Positions 27,398-35,937 of a stretch of 64,000 nt of DNA are shown here, piece after piece. Where the stretch lies: positions 310,001-374,000 of the forward strand of contig CBDFGO010000002.1 of NCBI GenBank assembly GCA_965247125.1, read 5' to 3'. Position 1 is the stretch's first letter. Every line of letters begins with the position of its first letter. The notes below the pieces were generated by a model. The model was not told the DNA's origin, searched no databases, and saw only the letters and a list, made by a program, of their open reading frames with translations. Source of the DNA: CALBJU01 sp965247125 (GTDB taxonomy: Bacteria; Bacteroidota; Rhodothermia; Rhodothermales; UBA10348). Both the position numbers and the translations under genes were made by a program.

Positions 27398-28453
27398 TTA
27401 GGAGTTTGCACCTCGTTTGACAACCCCACACGCCGGTGGAATGGCCAGTGGTTCGGCAAAAAATCGAGGAATATTTTTTCCCAGGAGGGCTGCCATGAGA
27501 ATACCCTTCGATCCCAAACCGGTAAATATCCACACGCGTCCCGAACCAGAGAGTGGTCCAATCATAGGCAAACGCGTGCCTGGCACGGTCATGCGGATGG
27601 CAGCCGACTGCTCGATTATCCCGGCTTCATCGATCCCTTTAATCATGTAGGCCACCGCGTTAAGCAGGTCAGTAGTTGCGTCGGGTGTCGTCTCCAGGGT
27701 CGACCATTGGTGTTCAAAACCACCACCAATCGTCAGCAACCCGTTGCCTTCGTCTACCACGTACCCGAATCCGGACAATGATGGCAGCGGCTCAGGAAGC
27801 GCGTCAGGCTTTCGCACCCGAATCGTCTGACCTTTTATCCCGTGCAGATTAAGATGTTGAGTTTTGGGATCCCTCAGCAGGGCGCTCCCTGAACACAGCA
27901 CCAACTTATCGGCAGACAATGAGGAACCGTCTGATAAATCGAGTTCAACTCCCTGCCCGGATTCTTTCCAATTGTTGACCATCGTGTTTTCGCGTACATC
28001 GATACCCCCCAGCCAGGACTTGATCTGGGTCGGCATCTGGACGGCGATTCCGGACGGGATCGAAATGAGTCCGAACGGTGCGATCAAAAACGGGAATTGC
28101 TCAGCGGCCGATTCTGCACTGACCCAGCCCCCTATGTCCGGGCTCAACCCACACGATTCTCTGAAATAGTCTGCTTGTTCTTCATTTTTAGCCGGACGCA
28201 GGATACCCCGGCTTCCCGAGCAGCCCATTTCTTCGAGAGCCGCCAAGGCGTCATGAACCCGCCAGACGGGACGACCCTTTCTCGACATCATTGGATTGGC
28301 CAGGCCGAAGCCCACCCCTGATGCCCCAGAAGCAATCGAGCCCGCTTCGAGCACACACACCGACTGACCCTGGCGCGAGAGCCAGAACGCCGTCGAGGCC
28401 CCCGCGAGTCCCGCGCCCACAATGATGGTGTCGAGCCGTCTGGTCATGCACAC
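27398..28453 (-). CDS. FAD-dependent oxidoreductase, DAO family
   Basis: 351 residues. The N-terminal dinucleotide motif TIIVGAGLAGASTAFWLSRQ and the acidic end of strand 2 (VCVLEAG) show FAD binding; SGASGVGFGLANPM and the C-terminal GPLSGSGRVWIFTGLGSKG fit the D-amino acid/glycine oxidase fold, close to the oxidase module of MnmC-like proteins. Met3 (MTRRLDTIIVG) may be the real start. It is divergent from thiO, another DAO-family gene, across 156 bp that holds three 16-bp repeats. Substrate unknown. Confidence 0.85.
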   Translation of the reverse strand: MCMTRRLDTIIVGAGLAGASTAFWLSRQGQSVCVLEAGSIASGASGVGFGLANPMMSRKGRPVWRVHDALAALEEMGCSGSRGILRPAKNEEQADYFRESCGLSPDIGGWVSAESAAEQFPFLIAPFGLISIPSGIAVQMPTQIKSWLGGIDVRENTMVNNWKESGQGVELDLSDGSSLSADKLVLCSGSALLRDPKTQHLNLHGIKGQTIRVRKPDALPEPLPSLSGFGYVVDEGNGLLTIGGGFEHQWSTLETTPDATTDLLNAVAYMIKGIDEAGIIEQSAAIRMTVPGTRLPMIGPLSGSGRVWIFTGLGSKGILMAALLGKNIPRFFAEPLAIPPACGVVKRGANS

Positions 28454-28481
28454 TCGTCAGGTAAACGTTTCATTTCGTGTT

Positions 28482-28529
28482 ATCGGGGAAACTATCCATC
28501 AGGGAAACTATCCATCGGGGAAACTATCC
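28482..28529. repeat. Three tandem 16-bp repeats in the divergent thiO promoter region
   Basis: ATCGGGGAAACTATCC, ATCAGGGAAACTATCC, ATCGGGGAAACTATCC follow one another with a single mismatch, 80 bp upstream of thiO and 29 bp upstream of the divergent oxidoreductase. They could be regulator-binding sites or a replication-slippage product. Confidence 0.9.
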
Positions 28530-28609
28530 GCAGTGCAAGGGTAAACCAAAAATCGAGATGCCAGAATCAGCAAAAGCGTGAACGGCGGCCGGGAATACCT
28601 TATGATGAC

Positions 28610-29773
28610 GTGCCACGCATCCATCACAACCCCAATCCCAATTCGAGCTTGAGTGAGCAACACACCATAGTAATTGGAGGAGGAGTGATCGGGATGTCGA
28701 TTGTGTGGCGACTGGTTCGTCGTGGAGAAAAGGTGACGTTACTCGAACGAGGAAAAACGGGGCAACAGAGTTCTCGCCTGGCAGCGGGTATGTTGGCGGC
28801 GTCTGCAGAGATCGGGTTCGAAGAGTTTGAACTTTACGAACTGTGTCGGGCTTCCCTGCGATGTTGGCCCTCTTTTGCCGAGGAACTCAGCGCCGATTCC
28901 GGACTGGATCTGGACTACTCTTCATTCGGCACCATCGTCGTGGCGGAGGACCGTGATGCGGCCGCAGCTCTGAGGCGGGGTTTTGAGTTCCAGCAGGAAC
29001 AGGGATATCCGGTGGAGTGGCTTTCCGGCGCCGAAGCACTGGAACGCGAACCGTTCCTCTCTCCCCGAATTGTGGCGGCAATCGGTGTGCCCGAAGACCA
29101 CAGCGTGGACAATCGACGAATGATTGCGGCCCTTCCCATAGCTATCAGGCTGCATGGCGGCGAGATCAAAGAGGACTCCCCGGTTGAGTCCATCGACATG
29201 GAATCCGATTCGATTGCGGTCATCCTGGACTCGGGCGAAAAAATAAGCGCAGACCGATTGGTGCTCGCGGCTGGACCCTGGAGCAGGCTGATTGCAGGCC
29301 TGCCCGATGAATGGGTTCCGCCGGTGCGGCCGGTGAAAGGGCAGATTCTGGAACTGAAGATGGAAAGCCCGTTCTCCCTCTCCCATGTCGTGCGAGGCTC
29401 GCGGGCGTACCTCGTTCCGCGAAGCGATGGCCGTTTGATTGTCGGAGCCACAAGCGAAGAGATGGGATTTGATGACAGGCTCACGGCCGGCGGCGTCTTC
29501 TCCGTTCTCGAAGGGGGCTCACTTCTGGTGCCCGGAATCCTCGAACAGGAGCTGTTGGCGGCGGAGGTGGGCTTTCGACCAGGTAGCCGGGATCATCAAC
29601 CAATCATTGGATTTACGGGTGATCCAAGACTTTTCATCGCTACCGGGCACTATCGGCACGGAATATTGTTATCTGCAGTAACCGCGCTCGAAGCGGTCGA
29701 CTCAATTCTTGAAAAGAAAGAGAGCGAATTGATGTCATTTTTCTCACCGAAACGCTTTCTTTCGACGACATGA
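28610..29773 (+). CDS. thiO: Glycine oxidase ThiO
   Basis: 387 residues, GTG start at 28610. FAD-binding GGGVIGMSIVWRLVRRGEKV near residues 22-41, followed by LERGKTGQQSSRLAAGML (the substrate-side loop typical of ThiO), VRPVKGQILEL, LIVGATSEEMGFD and the C-terminal RPGSRDHQPIIGF and GHYRHGILLSAVTA. It oxidises glycine to the imine used for the thiazole ring of thiamin in aerobic bacteria. First gene of the thiO-thiS-thiG-tenI-thiD operon; it ends 4 bp into thiS. No TPP riboswitch was seen upstream. Confidence 0.94.
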   Translation: MPRIHHNPNPNSSLSEQHTIVIGGGVIGMSIVWRLVRRGEKVTLLERGKTGQQSSRLAAGMLAASAEIGFEEFELYELCRASLRCWPSFAEELSADSGLDLDYSSFGTIVVAEDRDAAAALRRGFEFQQEQGYPVEWLSGAEALEREPFLSPRIVAAIGVPEDHSVDNRRMIAALPIAIRLHGGEIKEDSPVESIDMESDSIAVILDSGEKISADRLVLAAGPWSRLIAGLPDEWVPPVRPVKGQILELKMESPFSLSHVVRGSRAYLVPRSDGRLIVGATSEEMGFDDRLTAGGVFSVLEGGSLLVPGILEQELLAAEVGFRPGSRDHQPIIGFTGDPRLFIATGHYRHGILLSAVTALEAVDSILEKKESELMSFFSPKRFLSTT

Positions 29774-29988
29774 GTATGATTTCCATCAAAATTAATGGTC
29801 AGCAGGCACGGACTGCGCCGAAATCAACGCTTGCAGACATCCTCCTGGCACGCAAGATTGATGCGCAGTCGAGCCGCGGCGTTGCGGTTGCGCTGAACGA
29901 CGCCATCGTCCGCCGAAATGACTGGGGAAACCGGATGATCGGTGAAGGGGATCAAATCGAGATCGTAACAGCCCAGCAAGGCGGATAA
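29770..29988 (+). CDS. thiS: Sulfur-carrier protein ThiS
   Basis: 72 residues, ubiquitin-like beta-grasp fold ending in the essential Gly-Gly (EIVTAQQGG) that is adenylated and thiocarboxylated. Start ATG at 29770 overlaps the thiO stop; ATG at 29776 is an alternative. The cognate adenylyltransferase thiF is not in the operon. Confidence 0.95.
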   Translation: MSMISIKINGQQARTAPKSTLADILLARKIDAQSSRGVAVALNDAIVRRNDWGNRMIGEGDQIEIVTAQQGG

Positions 29989-30888
29989 ATGCAGGTAACG
30001 ACCGAAACAAATAGAAGCATACCCGAGCACGACAGACAAGACACACCAGCTGGTCGGGACGATCGGGATGACCTGCTTCAGATCGCCGATCTGAAGCTAC
30101 AGTCGCGTTTGTTGCTCGGAACGAGTGGATACCCGAGTCCACAGGTCATGATGGAGTCCATCGAGGCGTCACAGTCCGAAATGATTACGGTGGCCATTCG
30201 AAGGGTCAATCTTGCCGAACGCGGCGAGGAAAGTTTCTTGAGCCTACTCCATTCGCTGCCTGTTCGACTACTCCCCAATACTGCAGGGTGTTATACGGCG
30301 AAAGAAGCCGTTCTTGTGGCGGAGTTGGCTCGCGAAGCTCTGGAAACGAATCTGATCAAACTGGAAGTCATCGGAGACGATGAAACGCTCATGCCGGACG
30401 TGGAGCAGCTGTTAAAGGCAGCATCCGAGCTGATATCTGCCGATTTTACGGTCCTGGCCTATTCGAACGATGATCCAGTGACGTGTCGAAAACTGGCTGA
30501 CATGGGATGTGCGGCCGTGATGCCGCTGGCTTCTCCCATCGGGAGTGGGATGGGAATCGTCAATCCGTACAATCTGGAGCTGATCAGGGAGCTCATTCCG
30601 GATCTTCCTCTTCTGGTAGATGCTGGAATTGGAACCGCGAGTGATGCAGCCAGAGCAATGGAGCTGGGTTATGACGGCGTCCTGCTTAATACTGCGGTAT
30701 CGAAAGCAAAGCATCCAGTCCAGATGGCCATGGCAATGAAACATGCGATCATTGGAGGCCGACTGGCCTATCTGGGAGGCAGGATACCCAGGAAGTTTTA
30801 TGCGGAAGCGTCTTCGAGTATGGATGGACGAATCGAGGGAGCACCCGGAGGCACCCGAGCCACTGGACCCACCGCAGCGTCCACGTAG
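29989..30888 (+). CDS. thiG: Thiazole synthase ThiG
   Basis: 299 residues. Forms the thiazole phosphate from 1-deoxyxylulose 5-phosphate, the ThiO imine and ThiS thiocarboxylate. SRLLLGTSGYPSPQVMMESI, RLLPNTAGCYTAKEAVLVAE, the Schiff-base Lys124 in LIKLEVIGDD, CAAVMPLASPIGSGMGI and LLVDAGIGTASDAARAMELG are all intact. It has about 33 extra residues at the N-terminus and a Gly/Ala/Thr-rich tail after the catalytic core. Begins directly at the thiS stop (TAAATG). Confidence 0.96.
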   Translation: MQVTTETNRSIPEHDRQDTPAGRDDRDDLLQIADLKLQSRLLLGTSGYPSPQVMMESIEASQSEMITVAIRRVNLAERGEESFLSLLHSLPVRLLPNTAGCYTAKEAVLVAELAREALETNLIKLEVIGDDETLMPDVEQLLKAASELISADFTVLAYSNDDPVTCRKLADMGCAAVMPLASPIGSGMGIVNPYNLELIRELIPDLPLLVDAGIGTASDAARAMELGYDGVLLNTAVSKAKHPVQMAMAMKHAIIGGRLAYLGGRIPRKFYAEASSSMDGRIEGAPGGTRATGPTAAST

Positions 30889-30892
30889 CACT

Positions 30893-31513
30893 ATGGCGCT
30901 TTCCCGATTGATTTTGGTCGCGGATCGATTTTCCGATCCCGATATAGCGAAGCGGGTATTGCGTGCGGTTCAATACGGAGTAGAATGGGTGCATCTCCGT
31001 GATCATGCCGCGACAGAGGACGCCTTCGAATTTGCTGCGGGTGCACTGATTTCCAGAATCAATCAGCTCGGTTCGAAGACCATCATCAGCATCAACTCCA
31101 GATTGTCTACCGCGAAATCCATGGGGCTTCCGCTACACACGGGAGTGCACGGGCCGACAGTGGGGGAGGCTTTTGGCGTTCTGGGCCCCGATTCGATGAT
31201 CGGAAGGAGCGTTCATTCCGCGGCTGAAGTAGAGAATGCTCGCCGGGACGGCGCGCGCTACGTGTTATATGGATCCGTATATCGAACCCGGACCCATCCA
31301 AACGAAAATGCACAGGGTACAGAAGGATTGGCGAAAGCATGCGAGGTGGCCGGGTCTATGCCCGTTATTGCAATGGGAGGCGTAACGCCGGATCGAGTTG
31401 CTGAATGTCTCGATGCCGGTGTACATGGTGTAGCGGTAGTATCAGCTATCATGCAGGCTGAAGACATTTTCTCTGCTGTCGGTGCTTTCACAGAACAGAT
31501 CTCAAAAAACTGA
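30893..31513 (+). CDS. TenI/ThiE-family protein, TenI-like
   Basis: 206 residues from ATG at 30893; the open frame starts earlier (30743) but inside thiG. The TIM barrel matches TenI better than ThiE as I recall them: SINSRLSTAKSMGLPLHTGV, MIGRSVHSAAEVENA, ARYVLYGSVYRTRTHP and VIAMGGVTPDRVAECLDAGV. Aspartates that bind Mg-pyrophosphate in ThiE appear missing in the NSR and LHTGV segments, pointing to thiazole tautomerase activity (TenI). It could still be a divergent ThiE. Fourth gene of the thiamin operon, 4 bp after thiG, 2 bp before thiD. Confidence 0.85.
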   Translation: MALSRLILVADRFSDPDIAKRVLRAVQYGVEWVHLRDHAATEDAFEFAAGALISRINQLGSKTIISINSRLSTAKSMGLPLHTGVHGPTVGEAFGVLGPDSMIGRSVHSAAEVENARRDGARYVLYGSVYRTRTHPNENAQGTEGLAKACEVAGSMPVIAMGGVTPDRVAECLDAGVHGVAVVSAIMQAEDIFSAVGAFTEQISKN

Positions 31514-31515
31514 CT

Positions 31516-32313
31516 ATGCGAATTCCGGTTGCGTTAACAATCGCGGGAAGTGATTCGGGCGGAGGAGCGGGTGTCCAGGCGGACATCAAAGCCATGCAGG
31601 CTAACGGGGTATTCGCTACGTCAGTCTTGACGGCCATCACAGCTCAGAACACCGTAGCGGTAACTGATGCGATGAATCTACCTGTCTCAATCATCGAATC
31701 GCAGATCGATGCAGTTCTCTCCGACATCCAAATTGATGCCGCAAAGACCGGCATGCTATCCTCGCGTGACATCATCCGCACAGTTGCCGCGAAAATTCGA
31801 GAACATGAAATACGGCCGCTTGTGGTAGATCCGGTCATGATCTCAAAAAGTGGATATTCGCTGCTCGAAGATGACGCGGTCCAGGCTCTTATCGATGAAA
31901 TGCTCCCGCTCGCCACGGTGTGCACGCCCAACGCTCACGAGGCGGCGCGGTTGGTAGGTTATGAGATTTTATCGGAGTCGGCTGCCCGCGCCGCCGCAAA
32001 AGAGATCTTCTCGATGGGACCGACGGCTGTTCTGGTAAAAGGTGGTCATCTGGATGAAGAGGAAGATGCGGTGGATGTATTGTACGATGGAACCCAGTTC
32101 CACATCTTTCGCAGCGAGAGAATAGATACACCACACACTCACGGCACGGGCTGCACGTACGCCGCGACCATCGCAGCGAATCTGGCAAAAGGGCAGGAGG
32201 TCCAAAAAGCAGTAGAAAATGCGAAGTCCTACGTGACCGAAGCCATCCGCGCCGGCCTTTCTATCGGACGAGGCCACGGACCGACCGACCATTTTTTCTT
32301 TCTGCGTGACTGA
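31516..32313 (+). CDS. thiD: Hydroxymethylpyrimidine/phosphomethylpyrimidine kinase
   Basis: 265 residues, ribokinase fold. ALTIAGSDSGGGAGVQADIK at the N-terminus binds the pyrimidine, DAAKTGMLSS follows, VVDPVMISKSGYSLL is the family core, and THGTGCTYAATIAANLAKGQ carries the anion hole and catalytic Cys/Asp-type motif (GTGC). Phosphorylates HMP to HMP-PP for thiamin synthesis. Last gene of the operon. Confidence 0.96.
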   Translation: MRIPVALTIAGSDSGGGAGVQADIKAMQANGVFATSVLTAITAQNTVAVTDAMNLPVSIIESQIDAVLSDIQIDAAKTGMLSSRDIIRTVAAKIREHEIRPLVVDPVMISKSGYSLLEDDAVQALIDEMLPLATVCTPNAHEAARLVGYEILSESAARAAAKEIFSMGPTAVLVKGGHLDEEEDAVDVLYDGTQFHIFRSERIDTPHTHGTGCTYAATIAANLAKGQEVQKAVENAKSYVTEAIRAGLSIGRGHGPTDHFFFLRD

Positions 32314-32406
32314 GTCGATCGTTCCACAATTCAGTCTATCAACTCAACTGCCCAACTTTCGGGTGCAGGACACGTATCACTACCCTCATTCCAAGAATGC
32401 ATTACG

Positions 32407-33180
32407 ATGAGTAGATCATTCCTGGTCGGCCGGTTTTTACCTGCCTACGGCGCATCGTTTGGTCGTCTCCCCAAGAAGGAGATGATCAGCAAGGGGTTGT
32501 CCAGGGAAAAATTGGCCGTTCGATTCGCTGAACGTGCTTTGAGCTATCAAGATCGAAGCATGGAATACCTGATTATAGGGCAGATTGGTGCCGTACTGGC
32601 CCTTTCAATGACCATCGGTGCCTTTCGAATGAACATTTCGGTAACCGACGCCCTCGTATTTGTGACGCCCGATCAGGAAATCGTGCAGATGGAGGAGATC
32701 CAGCAGACCCAGCAGATCGAGAGACCCCCACCACCACCGAGGCCGCCTATCCCTGTCGTTGTACCGGATGATGCTTTGTTGGAGGACGAGGATCTTGATC
32801 TGGACATGGCATTGGACCTGGAAGCGGTACTGTACGACCTACCTCCACCTCCGCCGTCGGCTGTGGTAGATGAGATAGAGGAAATTTTCGTTGTTGTCGA
32901 AAAATATCCAGAAATCATTGGCGGCTTGCAGCAGCTCTACAGCTATGTAAACTATCCGACGATCGCGCAGAAAGCGGGAATCGAAGGAACGGTCGTCATT
33001 CAGATCGTGGTTTCACCCGAAGGACTTCCTACCCGTCCGCAGATAATCAAATCGGCGCATGATTTGCTTGATCAGGCAGCGAAGGCGGGCGTGATGCAAC
33101 TGCGCTTTACCCCAGCGCTTCAGCGAGGCCGTGCGGTACCGGTGTACATGTCGATCCCGGTTAAATTTGATCTCAAATAA
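32407..33180 (+). CDS. TonB-family energy transducer
   Basis: 257 residues. One TM (about 55-72, IIGQIGAVLALSMTIGAF) follows a 50-residue cytoplasmic lead; MEYLIIG at residue 52 is a possible alternative start. A Pro-rich periplasmic spacer (ERPPPPPRPPIPVVVPDD, DLPPPPPSAVVDE) is split by an acidic LEDEDLDLDM segment. The C-terminal TonB domain begins EKYPEIIGGLQQL and has YPTIAQKAGIEGTVVIQIVV and ALQRGRAVPVYMSIPVKF. It transfers proton-motive-force energy to outer-membrane receptors. No ExbBD or receptor gene is adjacent. Confidence 0.92.
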   Translation: MSRSFLVGRFLPAYGASFGRLPKKEMISKGLSREKLAVRFAERALSYQDRSMEYLIIGQIGAVLALSMTIGAFRMNISVTDALVFVTPDQEIVQMEEIQQTQQIERPPPPPRPPIPVVVPDDALLEDEDLDLDMALDLEAVLYDLPPPPPSAVVDEIEEIFVVVEKYPEIIGGLQQLYSYVNYPTIAQKAGIEGTVVIQIVVSPEGLPTRPQIIKSAHDLLDQAAKAGVMQLRFTPALQRGRAVPVYMSIPVKFDLK

Positions 33181-33201
33181 GTAAGTCGCATTTTCCGGGT
33201 C

Positions 33202-34539
33202 ATGGCCGACCTCCGGAAAGATTTAACGACGTTTGATGGGATTGCTCTTCTCATCGGAATCACGATTGGTTCGGGTATCTATTCTACGCCCTATCTGATT
33301 GCGGGCTACTTCGGCTCCTACACCCAGGTCATGACCACGTGGCTCATCGTAGCTGCGTTTGTCTTCATCGGTGGGATGATATATGCGGAGCTCGGTACGC
33401 GTATTCCCTCGACAGGAGGGGAATACAACTACATTACCAGGGCATATGGGCCTTATGCGGGGTTCATGTTCGGCTGGGCTCAACTCTTCATTATCCGAAC
33501 GAGTCCGGCGGCTGGACTTGCCATGATCGCTACCGATTACGTTTCCTTCTTTCGGCCCCTTTCGGATACGAGCCACACCGTGGTTGCTCTATCCATTATT
33601 GCCCTCCTGGGGGCGTTCAATTATGTCGGTGTGCGATGGTCAGCAATCTTTCAACGCATAACAACCGTCGTAAAAGTTGCGGGGCTGCTGCTTTTTGTAG
33701 CGCTCTTTCTGTATTTGTTGAAGGGCACACCCGGTCAGCTTGGTTCGCAAGCTGCACCTCTCAGGGACGTCGGGTTTTTCTACAATCTGATTCCGGCTCT
33801 CATGCTGATCGTCTTCACACACACGGGCTACGACAGGGTCGGTTACGTAGCTGGCGAGATGAAAAGTCCCCACAAGATCATCCCAAGAAGCATGATTTAT
33901 GGCCTCGGATTGGTCATTCTGATCTATGTCTCTGTGATTACCATCTACCATTCAGCGCTCGGTATGGATGCGCTTCGTGCGACCGCCACGCCCGCATCCG
34001 ACGTGGCTCAATTGATGATCGGCCCCGTGGGCGCTTCCCTGATCGCGCTGCTGGCCATCATTTCTGCGGTCTCGAGTATCAACGGTACCATGCTGTCAGC
34101 TTCGCGCGTTTATTACGCGATGGCGCGTGACGGTATATTTTTCAAGTCGCTCAGCCATATACATGAGCGTTTTCGGACACCGACACGGGCAATTATGGCA
34201 CACTGTGTGTGGGCTGGGGTGATACTGCTCGTCAGGGGCTCCTTCGAAAATATCGCCGCCGGAATGGTGTTCGCGATCCTGATCTTTTATACGATGACAA
34301 CGCTGGCGCTGTTCAAGTTTCGCCGCGAAAAGGTTGGTGAAACGGAAGGAAAGGTTTTCAAAATCCCACTCTACCCTCTGCTCCCGATAATCTACCTTTG
34401 TGGCGTGGTCGGTCTGCTGCTCTTCCGCCTCACTTTTGAGTGGGAGAAATCAGCAGTTGATCTGGCATTTGTTCTCACTGGCCTTCCGATATCCTATTTC
34501 TGGCTTAAAAAGAAGCGCGGTAATGCTCCAGACGTTTGA
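33202..34539 (+). CDS. APC-family amino acid permease
   Basis: 445 residues, about 12 membrane spans. TM1 has the APC signature IALLIGITIGSGIYSTPYLI with the GSGI unwound segment for the substrate amino group; MIYAELGTRIPSTGGEYNYI is the conserved TM2-3 loop. Closest in layout to serine/threonine exchangers and the LAT group. Last 17 bp overlap the start of the aminotransferase gene, so import and transamination of amino acids may be coupled. Confidence 0.93.
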   Translation: MADLRKDLTTFDGIALLIGITIGSGIYSTPYLIAGYFGSYTQVMTTWLIVAAFVFIGGMIYAELGTRIPSTGGEYNYITRAYGPYAGFMFGWAQLFIIRTSPAAGLAMIATDYVSFFRPLSDTSHTVVALSIIALLGAFNYVGVRWSAIFQRITTVVKVAGLLLFVALFLYLLKGTPGQLGSQAAPLRDVGFFYNLIPALMLIVFTHTGYDRVGYVAGEMKSPHKIIPRSMIYGLGLVILIYVSVITIYHSALGMDALRATATPASDVAQLMIGPVGASLIALLAIISAVSSINGTMLSASRVYYAMARDGIFFKSLSHIHERFRTPTRAIMAHCVWAGVILLVRGSFENIAAGMVFAILIFYTMTTLALFKFRREKVGETEGKVFKIPLYPLLPIIYLCGVVGLLLFRLTFEWEKSAVDLAFVLTGLPISYFWLKKKRGNAPDV

Positions 34540-35422
34540 TGCACGAAATCGAGATTTGATCGTCAATATCAATGGCGACCTGTTGCATCGGGATCAGGCG
34601 GGTGTCAGCCTGTTTGACAGCGTCGTACAGGGCGGAGATGCCGTGTGGGAGGGACTCAGACTGTACCAGGGCCGGATTTTCAAGCTGACTGAGCACCTGA
34701 AACGACTGCGAGGATCTGCAAAAGCCCTTGCTTTCAGCGAGATTCCGACACCGGATGAACTGATAGAACAGATTCGGCGCACGCTGGAAGCCAACGAGAT
34801 GCAAGATGGCGTGCACATTCGGATCACCCTCACGCGCGGCGTGAAGATAACCTCGGGTATGGACCCGAGGCTCAATCAATCGGGACCAACCCTTCTTGTA
34901 CTTCCGGAGTGGAAAGAACCCGTCTATGATCGATCTGGATTGGAATTCATGACTTCGTCGATCCGTCGATTTCCACCCGATTACATGGATCCCAAGATTC
35001 ATCACAACAACCTGATCCAGTCGATCATGGCTAAGATCGAAGCGAATGCAGCAGGAGCAGATTCCGCCCTGATGTTGGATAAAGATGGTTTCATCGCGGA
35101 GGCGAACGGCACGCATGTGTTTCTGGTGAGCGAAGGGGCCATTTTTACGCCGGCAACCGACGCCTGTCCGGAAGGCATCACGCGCCAGACAGTCATTGAG
35201 ATGTGCGAGCGGGAAGGAATTTCGATTTCTATTGGTCGCGTTTCGCTGGCCGACGCCTATCGAGCCGATGAGATGTTTTGTTCGGGTACCATGGGAGAAT
35301 TGGCAGCGGTAACCGTTCTGGACGGACGCCTGATCGGATCCGGGCAGCCAGGACCCATGACCGCCCGTCTTTCTGATCTTTATAAAGCAGAAACGGCAAC
35401 CTCCGGATACCAGATCGTGTAG
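34523..35422 (+). CDS. Class IV PLP aminotransferase (branched-chain type)
   Basis: 299 residues from ATG at 34523 (the frame opens at 34400 inside the permease). SLFDSVVQGGDAVWEGLRLY and IFKLTEHLKRLRGSAKAL are the fold-type IV N-terminus. The PLP lysine is predicted in DPKIHHNNLIQSIMAK by alignment with the IlvE AKAGGN motif. EANGTHVFLV and CPEGITRQTVIEMCERE complete the cofactor site. Likely a branched-chain or D-amino-acid-type transaminase; exact substrate not readable. Confidence 0.88.
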   Translation: MLQTFDARNRDLIVNINGDLLHRDQAGVSLFDSVVQGGDAVWEGLRLYQGRIFKLTEHLKRLRGSAKALAFSEIPTPDELIEQIRRTLEANEMQDGVHIRITLTRGVKITSGMDPRLNQSGPTLLVLPEWKEPVYDRSGLEFMTSSIRRFPPDYMDPKIHHNNLIQSIMAKIEANAAGADSALMLDKDGFIAEANGTHVFLVSEGAIFTPATDACPEGITRQTVIEMCEREGISISIGRVSLADAYRADEMFCSGTMGELAAVTVLDGRLIGSGQPGPMTARLSDLYKAETATSGYQIV

Positions 35423-35469
35423 ATATCGAAGGTCTCGATAATCAGAGAGTCACAGGGAATCTACTTTCG

Positions 35470-35937
35470 ATGCGAAAACGCCTTGTAGCGATATCTATTT
35501 CTGGGTTATTGGTCGTAGCTGCGAGCGCACAGACCCTCGTGGCTGTCGATGACCACTTGTCGCTTCGCAACGGAGGTCAGTTGATCAACGGCGTTGAGGC
35601 ATTTTTTCCGAACGATGTCCTTCCGGCAGACTCCGTTCAGATTGTCATCGTTACCGAGCCCCAACACGGATCGCTCCAAAGACTCGGCGGACATACATAT
35701 TTTTATGAGGCCGATGTGGGATACGTCGGAGAGGACTCTTTTCAATATCGGATACGGACTCTTCCCGTGCAGCATCTCGCGTTTGAGCCGTCGCTGTCGA
35801 TGCTGGAGTTCGACGTGTCCGTTAAAACATCGTTGGGCACCGATGACGACAAAGAGGATCTGAACATTGTTGGGGAGGTTGAGCTCGATCTGGGAGGAGT
35901 TAACCCCGAAAGTTGTGTACGGGTGAAAAAGGTATAG
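35470..35937 (+). pseudogene. N-terminal part of T9SS-secreted protein gene cut by IS
   Basis: Signal peptide (RLVAISISGLLVVAASAQTL), then an Ig/cadherin-like beta-domain (VAVDDHLSLRNGGQLINGV, FPNDVLPADSVQIVIVTEPQ, VGYVGEDSFQYRI), a pattern seen in bacterial Ig-like/VCBS-type repeats. The native sequence ends at 35896; the last 41 bases of this frame belong to the IS element. Deleting the IS and one 9-bp duplication gives EVELDLG joined to VVPTAVDS in frame with 37290-38080. Confidence 0.9.
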
